Positions 1-6,767 of a stretch of 7,222 bases of DNA are shown here, piece after piece. The notes below the pieces were generated by a model. The model did not search any database, had not been told where the DNA came from, and saw nothing but the letters and a program-made list of their open reading frames with translations. Where the stretch lies: positions 1 through 7,222 of the forward strand of contig JABABY010000102.1 in assembly GCA_014237955.1 (NCBI GenBank), in the 5' to 3' direction. The first letter of the stretch is position 1; each line of letters starts with the position of its first letter. Source of the DNA: Planctomycetota bacterium (GTDB lineage: Bacteria; Planctomycetota; Planctomycetia; Pirellulales; UBA7805). Position numbers and translations under genes: made by a program.

Positions 1-779
1 AACCACTGAACACATCGACCGATAGTGACAAAAACGCAAAAAAACAGGCTGCGGCACCACGACGCGATCGGTTGCCGGACACGCGTCAGTCAGTCACGCA
101 CAAGTTTAGTATTGATGGGCACGAAGGATATCTCAATGTCGGCCTCTATGAAGATGGAAGACCTGGTGAACTCTTTATTACTATGGCTAAGGAGGGAAGC
201 ACCATCGGTGGCCTGATGGATAGTTTTGGGACTGCCATCTCGCTGAGCTTACAATACGGTGTTCCGCTAGAGGTTTTAGTCAACAAATTCTCACACACCC
301 GCTTTGAGCCAATGGGGTTCAGCCAAAATTCCGACATTCGTTATGCCAAGAGCGTGGTCGATTATATTTTCCGTTGGTTGGGATGCCAGTTCATTTCTGG
401 TTTTCGTGAAGCCAGTCTTGGCATTGTGCCCCCAGCAAAATCTGAAGGAGGCGAGGGGGATGAAGAGGCAGAGTCATTGCCCGTCGCCACGAAGGACGGC
501 GGGCAAACCGGCAGTCATGGGAAGACTCAGCAGGCGGCCCAATCAAGTAGCGGGAACGGGAAAACGAATGGCAAGCCAACAGCTGCGAGTGACGCCCGCC
601 TGAAAAACGTGGGCATCGCACCACAAACTGGCCCCTCCTCATCGAGTGCAATGACATCGTCACAGTTTTCAGAATTTCAGCTGGATGCACCCAGTTGCGA
701 CAACTGCGGTTCGATCACCGTTCGGAACGGCAATTGTTATTTATGCCATAACTGCGGCAACAGCTTGGGCTGTTCGTAA
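1..779 (+). CDS. nrdJ: Vitamin B12-dependent (class II) ribonucleotide reductase, C-terminal part, 5' end outside window
   Basis: This enzyme reduces ribonucleotides to deoxyribonucleotides in the cytoplasm with an adenosylcobalamin-derived radical. The reading frame is open from base 3 with no stop, giving 258 visible residues, so the true start lies upstream; the TTG at 72 is internal. The stretch around bases 75-410 (from LPDTRQSVTHKF through GELFITMAKEGSTIGG to the SVVDYIFRWLG segment) matches the C-terminal core of NrdJ-type reductases. After it comes a Ser/Gly/Gln/Lys-rich, probably disordered linker (about bases 430-690). The protein ends with six cysteines: CDNCG, CYLCHNCG and a final GCS (bases 696-776). 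Such a tail in class II reductases is known as a zinc-finger-like domain that passes reducing equivalents to the active site. The radical-site and substrate-binding regions are not in the window. Family assignment is secure; the exact subgroup is inferred. Confidence 0.93.
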   Translation, partial: PLNTSTDSDKNAKKQAAAPRRDRLPDTRQSVTHKFSIDGHEGYLNVGLYEDGRPGELFITMAKEGSTIGGLMDSFGTAISLSLQYGVPLEVLVNKFSHTRFEPMGFSQNSDIRYAKSVVDYIFRWLGCQFISGFREASLGIVPPAKSEGGEGDEEAESLPVATKDGGQTGSHGKTQQAAQSSSGNGKTNGKPTAASDARLKNVGIAPQTGPSSSSAMTSSQFSEFQLDAPSCDNCGSITVRNGNCYLCHNCGNSLGCS

Positions 780-804
780 ACAGTAGCCTTTGAAGCACAC
801 ATGA

Positions 805-840
805 TAGGCCGCTCCTTCGGGAGTGGCCTATTTTGTTTCT
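805..840 (+). terminator. Intrinsic (Rho-independent) terminator of nrdJ
   Basis: An 11-bp stem pairs 805-815 with 820-830 around a TTCG tetraloop (816-819) closed by a C-G pair, and is followed directly by a T-rich tract (831-840, TTTTGTTTCT). It starts 25 bases after the nrdJ stop. The one non-Watson-Crick pair (G811-T824) is a G-U wobble in the + strand RNA but would be an A-C mismatch in the - strand RNA. There is also no T tract on the - strand side. The element therefore works best for nrdJ and is probably not bidirectional. Confidence 0.93.
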
Positions 841-892
841 AGCCCGCGTTTATAGAGGACGGACGGGCAAAGACCCACCGGGAATCGGACAC

Positions 893-928
893 GAGCAACC
901 TGTTTTACTGGCTAATCGTTGGTTGCTC
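893..928. repeat. Inverted repeat spanning the glnE stop codon
   Basis: GAGCAACC (893-900) and GGTTGCTC (921-928) are perfect 8-base inverted arms around a 20-base loop that contains the glnE TAA stop (905-907). The glnE mRNA could fold a stem here at its 3' end. No T tract follows on the - strand, so it is not a standard intrinsic terminator. It may protect the 3' end or pause transcription, or it may be chance. The right arm lies within the last glnE codons. Confidence 0.4.
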
Positions 929-3900
929 AAAAAAGCGCTCAAACAGCTGCCGATTTTTTTGGCTGTAGTTATTATAGTCTGTCAAGAGTTGTTCCGGATC
1001 TGTGTAGTGCATTGCTGAGGACAACTTGACTAAGTCGTTGCCATCCGGCAAATCATCTCTCGCTGCAAAATCGAATAACTGTAGTCGGGACCTGAGCGTC
1101 CAGAGGAAGCGATAGCTACGCATGAGAAAATGAAAATCTGCATCGACAAGTAAATCCTCTTCATGGAGGGCCATCAAAGCAGTCACCGTATTCGATTGCT
1201 GCAACGATGGACGCGATGCTCCATAGCGCAGGAGCATCATTTGTGCAATAAACTCAATGTCGACGATACCACCTTTTCCTCGCTTGAGATTACAGCGGCT
1301 ACTCGATTGCTGCAGACGCTCTCGCATTGCGATCATTTCGTCTGCATCGTCCTGGCACCAAGGTCTTACAAAGACTGCCGCCCGCACGAGATCAGCTATT
1401 TCTGCCCGTAGAATTTCGTTACCGAGCACCACGCGGACACGACTGAGTGCCATTCGTTCCCACAATTGCCCTCGGCTCTCGCGATAATATTCGGAAAAAG
1501 TGGCAAGTGAGGTGACTAAAGACCCACTCTGCCCCGAGGGCCTAAGACGAGGATCAATTTCATAGAGCCGACCAAAAGGGCCTATTCGATTGGTCGATTT
1601 AACGATCCGCTGAGCCAGTTCGCCAAAGAAATGCTGGTTGGAGGTCACATTATGATGCTTGCGATCGGAATTTCGATGCTGGGTGCCCCCCTCCCCCTCA
1701 TAGAGGAAGATCACATCAAGATCGCTTTGGTAGCTCAGTTCACGACCGCCAAATTTACCCATTGCAAGAATTGCAAATTCCGCAATATGGCCCGCCCTTG
1801 GTCCGAGCGCAATAACAGGCTCTCCAACACGTGCCACTAGTTTTGGGTATTCTGTTTTAGTGATCTGCTTCAGACAGGAATCTGCAATATCTGCCAGTGC
1901 GCCCATCGTCGTATGAATTTCTTCCTTACCAAGGATATCTCGGACACCGACACCCAATACGTGGGCATTTTTGAAACTGTGCAATATTGGCTCGGAATCC
2001 TCCGCGCCCCGACACAATTCAAAGAGTGCGGCCTCTAAATTGCGCTGTTCTGGAAGTCTTTTCAAAACCAAGCTGTCCAAAAGTTCGTCGATCATCCCTG
2101 GATGATGAATCAGAATGTTTGATAAATAGGGACTCGTTGCACATAACTCAACATAGAGTTCAAGCATCGGTGGACTAAAACTAACGAGTTCCCACAATGC
2201 TCCCTTACCGCCGAGTGAATTGCTGACGCGGCATAGATTCAACAGCGTAGAATCGGGATCGGGATGTCGGTCTATCTCTTCGAGAAGACGAGGAGCAATC
2301 GCTGCAAAAAAATGGCGGCAACGTCTTGTCGACAGAAACGGAACTGATTCCTGTGAAAGCTCCGTTAAGTTGCGATATGCATGTTCACAATTTTGAAAAT
2401 GAAAACGCCCTAACACTTGTTCGATTTTGTCGATTGGCGGATCGGGATCTAAAATTAAATCGACCTCGGGCTCAGCAGGAGCATCGTCTCCAAAGGCATC
2501 GTGCAGGAGATGATCGAGCACCCTGCGATTCTCAATCGTTATTTTTTCGTAGTCCGCCTCAAAACATTGCTGTGGGTTCTCTTGCGGATTACCTGGATAG
2601 CCCAATCGAATTGCCAGCTTCCGACGCTCCTCATCGCCACGCGGGAGTTGATGCGTCTGGAGATCGAACATGATTTGCAGACGATGCTCAATCTTCCGCA
2701 AAAATCGGTAATTCTCTGAAAGAATTGTCTTCTCCTGATCGCTGAGACATCCTTCCGCGCTGAGTTGAGTGATCGCTGCGAGCGTATTTCCAGTCCGGAC
2801 TGATGGTAGGTCACCGCCATTGAGAAGTTGTAGAAACTGGATTACAAACTCGATATCACGAATACCACCACGGCCCGTTTTCACGTCGAGAGACTCTTCG
2901 CCCTTGCTCTTCGTAAGATCTTCAATACGACGTTTGAGTGCCTTGATTTCGGTAATATCTGCTAGGCTCAAGTAACGTTGATAAATCCATGGGGTAAGTT
3001 GTCTAAGAAATCTTTGCCCCAGTTCGCTGCTGCCAGCGACTGGTCTTGCTTTTACAAAAGCTTGGCGTTCCCAGGTTCGCCCTGAAAGATCGTAATGCTG
3101 CTTGGCTGCTGCGGCACGCATTACCAGTGGGGCCCGCGAACCGCCAGGCCGAAGGCGAAGATCCACACGGTACAGGGATCCCCGTTGAATGGTCCCCGTT
3201 AACATCTCAATGAGATCTTTTACCACTGCACAATAAAAGTCTTCATTGCTTAGCGACTGTTCCCCATCGGTTCTGCCATCATGCTCGTAAATACAAATAA
3301 GATCGATGTCACTCGAATAATTTAGCTCCAATCCACCCAATTTTCCCAATCCAAGTACAACAAATTCTGCTGGTACCCCTTTGGGTCCTCGCGGAGTTCC
3401 ATATCGATCTCTGTGTTTTCGGAAGATAAAACGAACGGCGCTTTCTAAAATGGCATCCGCCAAAAAAGAAATCTGCTCGGTGACCGATTCCAACGGCTGT
3501 TCACGGATCAAATCTCCATAGGCAACACGGAGTGACTCGTGGCGCTTAAATCGCCGCAGCACTGCGCCTGCCTGGCTTGTATCGTACTCAAGTGGCTCCA
3601 AGTCGGACCAGAGTTCCTCAACGAGGGTCAACCGATTTACGGGCTGGCCGTCTGTCATGCGCAGTAGGTCGTAACTCGTGGGATCATCAATCAGTAGGTC
3701 GCTGAAATGCTGTGTCGTTGAAAACATTTGTACCAATATTTTCAAAGCTTCCGGATCGCGTTCAAACAATCCACTTAGGGCCAGTGGCGTGCGGGCGGCT
3801 TTCATAAACCTGGCAAGATTATTCAATGCCATGTCCGGATCACTTGAGTGGGGTAGATAATCAGCAAGTTGATCTATCAGGACCTCTAGGAGATCCAGCG

Positions 3901-4036
3901 TCACACCTGAGTCGACGATGCTTGCAAAGTTTGTCCACGCTCGCTGGACATCGGCGATACCCATCTTGCACACCATCTCTTTTGGCACACAAGTTTTGAT
4001 TGCATTTTTTGGAACGGTGTGATTGTCCATAGACAT
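905..4036 (-). CDS. glnE: Bifunctional glutamine synthetase adenylyltransferase / adenylyl-removing enzyme
   Basis: GlnE attaches AMP to, and removes it from, a tyrosine of glutamine synthetase, normally under PII protein and glutamine control, so tuning nitrogen assimilation in the cytoplasm. The protein has two nucleotidyltransferase halves. Counting from the ATG at 4036 (1043 residues), the N-terminal (adenylyl-removing) half has GKLGG at 231-235, SSDID with D243 and D245, the DLRLRPGG segment from 292 and GRGGIRDIEF at 388-397. The C-terminal (adenylylating) half has GKFGG at 760-764, SDLD with D772 and D774, DPRLRPSGQSG at 828-838 and GKGGIVDIEF at 920-929. Both metal-binding Asp pairs are present, so both activities look intact. 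It is somewhat longer than the roughly 950-residue E. coli protein. The start is uncertain: the frame extends to a TTG at 4075 with a weak AAGAG 9 bases upstream, and ATGs also occur at 4036 and 4030. It follows miaB by 40-85 bases, probably in the same operon. Confidence 0.95.
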   Translation of the reverse strand: MSMDNHTVPKNAIKTCVPKEMVCKMGIADVQRAWTNFASIVDSGVTLDLLEVLIDQLADYLPHSSDPDMALNNLARFMKAARTPLALSGLFERDPEALKILVQMFSTTQHFSDLLIDDPTSYDLLRMTDGQPVNRLTLVEELWSDLEPLEYDTSQAGAVLRRFKRHESLRVAYGDLIREQPLESVTEQISFLADAILESAVRFIFRKHRDRYGTPRGPKGVPAEFVVLGLGKLGGLELNYSSDIDLICIYEHDGRTDGEQSLSNEDFYCAVVKDLIEMLTGTIQRGSLYRVDLRLRPGGSRAPLVMRAAAAKQHYDLSGRTWERQAFVKARPVAGSSELGQRFLRQLTPWIYQRYLSLADITEIKALKRRIEDLTKSKGEESLDVKTGRGGIRDIEFVIQFLQLLNGGDLPSVRTGNTLAAITQLSAEGCLSDQEKTILSENYRFLRKIEHRLQIMFDLQTHQLPRGDEERRKLAIRLGYPGNPQENPQQCFEADYEKITIENRRVLDHLLHDAFGDDAPAEPEVDLILDPDPPIDKIEQVLGRFHFQNCEHAYRNLTELSQESVPFLSTRRCRHFFAAIAPRLLEEIDRHPDPDSTLLNLCRVSNSLGGKGALWELVSFSPPMLELYVELCATSPYLSNILIHHPGMIDELLDSLVLKRLPEQRNLEAALFELCRGAEDSEPILHSFKNAHVLGVGVRDILGKEEIHTTMGALADIADSCLKQITKTEYPKLVARVGEPVIALGPRAGHIAEFAILAMGKFGGRELSYQSDLDVIFLYEGEGGTQHRNSDRKHHNVTSNQHFFGELAQRIVKSTNRIGPFGRLYEIDPRLRPSGQSGSLVTSLATFSEYYRESRGQLWERMALSRVRVVLGNEILRAEIADLVRAAVFVRPWCQDDADEMIAMRERLQQSSSRCNLKRGKGGIVDIEFIAQMMLLRYGASRPSLQQSNTVTALMALHEEDLLVDADFHFLMRSYRFLWTLRSRLQLFDFAARDDLPDGNDLVKLSSAMHYTDPEQLLTDYNNYSQKNRQLFERFFEQPTISQ

Positions 4037-4115
4037 TATCGTATTAGAGCCCCCATCGCGACTCAAGCATCGCAATGAGTTGGACTCTTACGGAAAGATG
4101 CGCTCGCACTCCAGG

Positions 4116-5537
4116 TTACGAAGAGAGCTGATAGACCTCTGGGCCAACATGTTCGGTCTGAACCTCGCCAAAAAGAGTAAAGGCATTTGCCTCGTAGATG
4201 GTAACTGGAAGAATTTCACCAATCAGGCGAGGGTTTCCTTCAAACACAACAATGTGATCCCACATCGTGCGACCGGCGAGTTGCACCAGGGGCCCGGATG
4301 AGTTGTGTTTATCTGCATTTTTACTCGGACCCTCGATCAACACCTCATACTGCTTGCCGACTCGCACCTGATTATCTTCGTAGCTGATCGTGTTTTGAAT
4401 ATCTAATAATTCGTTATTGCGTTGTTTTTTTACCCGTTCAGGCACATCATCAACGTGGTGCATGGCGCCCTTTGTCCCTGGACGCTCGCTATATTTAAAA
4501 ATAAAACTGTTCTTAAAACGACACTCCTCAACCAACGCCTTGGTTAGGACAAAATCGGCTTCCGTCTCCCCGCTAAAGCCGACTATAAAATCGCTTGTGA
4601 TTGTTGCGTCAGGAACATAATGGCGGATTCTAGAGAGCATTTCGCGATACTGCTCGACGGTGTAACCTCGTTTCATCCGTTTGAGGATATCATTGGATCC
4701 GCTTTGTGCGGGAACATGCAAATAGTGAGAGCATTTGCGCAGGCTGCCGACCGCCTGCAGAAGATCATCTGTCATATCACATGGGTAGCTGGTAACGAAT
4801 TTTAGTCGTTCTATCCCGTCGATGTCGGATAGCTGCAACAACAGATCCGACAACCGTGTTGTTATTGAGCCATTCTGGTGTTGATAACTGTTGACGGTTT
4901 GTCCGAGAAGCGTTATCTCCCGACATCCCTCAGACGCCAACTGGCGAACTTCTGCAATGATTGCCTTTGGGGGCCTACATTGCTCCGGCCCGCGAACCTT
5001 AGGGACGATGCAATACGTGCAAAACTTGTCGCAGCCGATTTGAATCCTCACAAAGGCTTGATACGGGGAGGGTCGCATTTCTGGTGTTCTGAGTGGATCA
5101 TAGGCCTCAAAGCTCTGCTCAATTTCATTTTTTGCAAAACCCTTTCGGTCCAAGCTGACTTCAAGGCGCTGTGCTGTGCCCTCTGCCACTTCATCAAGTA
5201 GGCCTGGGATCTGGTGCAGTTGGCCTGGTCCCACAACCAAATCAACATACGGTGCTCGCTGAAAAACATTTGCTTGGTGATTCTGTGCCATACAGCCGAG
5301 GACGCCGATAATCGTTTGTGGATTTTGCCGTTTGATATGTTTTAAGCGTCCAAGTGCACTGTAGATTTTTTCTTCAGCATGTTCGCGAACACTGCACGTA
5401 TTGAAAAGAATGACATCGGCTTTTTGTGCGCGATCGACCAGCTTGTAGCCACGACGGCGCAGACTGGCTACCACCAACTCGCTATCGAGAAGATTCATCT
5501 GACAGCCTACTGTTTCGATGTAAAGATGTTTTTTCAT
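4116..5537 (-). CDS. miaB: tRNA-2-methylthio-N6-dimethylallyladenosine synthase (radical SAM methylthiotransferase)
   Basis: MiaB adds a methylthio group to i6A at position 37 of tRNAs that read UNN codons, using two iron-sulfur clusters and S-adenosylmethionine. In this 473-residue protein the N-terminal UPF0004 domain has the three auxiliary-cluster cysteines C12 (VGCQMN), C48 (NTCSVRE) and C82 (LGCMAQ). The radical SAM core has the CxxxCxxC motif at C169, C173 and C176 (GCDKFCTYC), then LLGQTVNSY at 211-218 and the later QSGSNDILKRMKRGYT and DFIVGFSGET blocks. A TRAM RNA-binding domain occupies about 391-462. GCQMN and NTCSVRE favour MiaB over RimO or MtaB. Length is typical of the family. 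The ATG at 5537 fits the usual N-terminus, although no clear Shine-Dalgarno sequence precedes it. It lies 157 bases after fmt and just before glnE. Confidence 0.96.
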   Translation of the reverse strand: MKKHLYIETVGCQMNLLDSELVVASLRRRGYKLVDRAQKADVILFNTCSVREHAEEKIYSALGRLKHIKRQNPQTIIGVLGCMAQNHQANVFQRAPYVDLVVGPGQLHQIPGLLDEVAEGTAQRLEVSLDRKGFAKNEIEQSFEAYDPLRTPEMRPSPYQAFVRIQIGCDKFCTYCIVPKVRGPEQCRPPKAIIAEVRQLASEGCREITLLGQTVNSYQHQNGSITTRLSDLLLQLSDIDGIERLKFVTSYPCDMTDDLLQAVGSLRKCSHYLHVPAQSGSNDILKRMKRGYTVEQYREMLSRIRHYVPDATITSDFIVGFSGETEADFVLTKALVEECRFKNSFIFKYSERPGTKGAMHHVDDVPERVKKQRNNELLDIQNTISYEDNQVRVGKQYEVLIEGPSKNADKHNSSGPLVQLAGRTMWDHIVVFEGNPRLIGEILPVTIYEANAFTLFGEVQTEHVGPEVYQLSS

Positions 5538-5607
5538 AGGGTAACGCTTGTAGTGAGATCCGATGTCTTAAGAGAGGATATCCTACCATGACCACTCAAT
5601 GGCGGGC

Positions 5608-5628
5608 GAGGGGAGCGAGGATCCCCTC
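5608..5628. repeat. Short inverted repeat in the fmt-miaB gap
   Basis: GAGGGGA (5608-5614) and TCCCCTC (5622-5628) are perfect 7-base arms around a 7-base loop, in the 157-base gap between the fmt stop and the miaB start. A separate perfect 10-base palindrome, AGGATATCCT, lies at 5575-5584. No T tract follows the hairpin on the - strand, so it does not look like a terminator. No convincing -35/-10 pair was found nearby. It could be an RNA processing or stability element, or chance. Confidence 0.35.
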
Positions 5629-5694
5629 CACTGCGGAATCGTGGCCGTGAAATGTCGGCGGTGAACTTGGCAAAAACGAGGATTGGCTTGCAAT

Positions 5695-6660
5695 CTAGCC
5701 ATCTTTGTTTTTTGGGGTGCCAAAACAATCCCCAACGGAAATCCGATATCCTCGAAGAAAGGTGCTCGCTAGGAGACTCTTTTTACCTGCGGGTTGCAAG
5801 CGCTCCACGCGCAAAGTTCCATCTCCGGTTGCTACCAAGAGCCGATCCCCTTCGGCCTCAATCACCTCGCCCGGACGCACTCGATCGGTTCCCCGTTCAG
5901 CAGTTGTCTTTTCAATAATCACGCGCAAAGGAACTGGTGCATCTCGCAGCCAATGGGTATGGGTCTTCGGCCAGGGAACAAGCGCGCGGACCTGATTGCA
6001 AATCGCCTTTGCACTGCGGGTCCAATCAATGTTCCCTAGCGATTTGGTCAACTTTGGGGCCCGGGTTACTGCTTCCTGATCTTGCGGCAGAGACGTGAGT
6101 GTCCCTTTTTCCACCGCAGCGATTACATCCTCCACCAGGTTGCCGCCGAGAATCGCCAGCCGGTCCTCAAGTTCAGACGCCGTTTCTTCAGGTTCTATGC
6201 TAACAACCTGTCGTGCCACAATTGGCCCCGCATCGAGTTTGCTATTCATATGGATGACTGTGTTGCCGGTTTGTGTCTCCCCGTGATAAATCGCCCATTG
6301 AATAGGGGCTGCCCCCCGATAATTGGGAAGCAGTGAGGCATGTAAATTAAAAGCGCCCTGTTTTGCAATATTCAACGTTTCCGGACTAAGAATCTGACCG
6401 TAGTCACAGACAATCAAGACCGCCGGACCAAAATGATTGAGTGCGAGATGCGATGCGGGCGAATTCACATCTTCCGGATCAAGGATAGGTGTCCCCTCCG
6501 CAGCCGCCAACTGTCGGAGAGGGTTGATCGACATGTCCCGCCCGCCAGGGCCACCAGAATCAGGGCGTGTAATTAAAGCGGCCACTTCGTGTGCAGATTC
6601 ATAGAGTTTGATCAACGTGGGAACCGCATAGGGCCCCGTACCCATCATCACAATTCGCAT
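5695..6660 (-). CDS. fmt: Methionyl-tRNA formyltransferase
   Basis: Fmt transfers a formyl group from 10-formyl-tetrahydrofolate to Met on initiator tRNA. The 321-residue protein (E. coli about 315) starts with MRIVMMGTGPYAVPT, the usual Rossmann-type N-terminus. The catalytic triad equivalents are N105 and H107 in FNLHASLLPNYRGAAPIQ and D143 in KLDAGP. The C-terminal OB-fold-like domain ends with the conserved LQPAGKK segment, so the gene is complete. The ATG at 6660 is preferred because its protein begins at the conserved strand; an upstream in-frame start at 6705 would add 15 residues that look unlike the family. A weak GAAAG lies before the ATG. The tRNA-contact loop (about 33-49) has GGRD where E. 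coli has RGKK. It lies 107 bases downstream of def; that gap holds only a weak 6-bp hairpin (6708-6722). The def-fmt pairing is common in bacteria and supports the call. Confidence 0.97.
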   Translation of the reverse strand: MRIVMMGTGPYAVPTLIKLYESAHEVAALITRPDSGGPGGRDMSINPLRQLAAAEGTPILDPEDVNSPASHLALNHFGPAVLIVCDYGQILSPETLNIAKQGAFNLHASLLPNYRGAAPIQWAIYHGETQTGNTVIHMNSKLDAGPIVARQVVSIEPEETASELEDRLAILGGNLVEDVIAAVEKGTLTSLPQDQEAVTRAPKLTKSLGNIDWTRSAKAICNQVRALVPWPKTHTHWLRDAPVPLRVIIEKTTAERGTDRVRPGEVIEAEGDRLLVATGDGTLRVERLQPAGKKSLLASTFLRGYRISVGDCFGTPKNKDG

Positions 6661-6767
6661 GGTACTTTCACAAAACGTTCTTGACTGGATAATTTGGTCG
6701 CGCAAGAGGCTCCCTAGGAACCTTGTTTTTCTTCATCGCTGGTATGTTTGCGATCCAACTGAGTCGG

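Noticed and set aside
304..690. Open frames of about 99 codons on both strands inside nrdJ (304-603 +, 391-690 -)
   Set aside because: They overlap a recognised gene in other frames, resemble no known family and have no clear ribosome binding site.
72..779. TTG at 72 as the start of a complete 235-residue protein
   Set aside because: The frame is open to the window edge and the protein matches only the C-terminal part of a much longer reductase, so the TTG is internal.
841..904. Possible - strand terminator made from GCCCG and CGGGC arms downstream of glnE
   Set aside because: The stem is only 5 bp with a long loop, and no T tract follows.
2326..2673. 115-codon open frame antisense to glnE
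   Set aside because: It lies wholly inside glnE and shows no recognisable domain.
4023..4301. 92-codon + strand open frame across the glnE start and miaB end
   Set aside because: It is antisense to two clear genes, with no family signature.
5534..5728. 64-codon - strand frame filling the fmt-miaB gap
   Set aside because: It overlaps the fmt end and the first miaB codon in another frame, has a biased Arg/Pro/Ser composition and no recognisable motif.
6681..6709. TTGACT on the + strand as a -35 promoter box
   Set aside because: The hexamer at a 17-base spacing is AAGAGG, the GATAAT next to it is only one base away, and no + strand gene follows.
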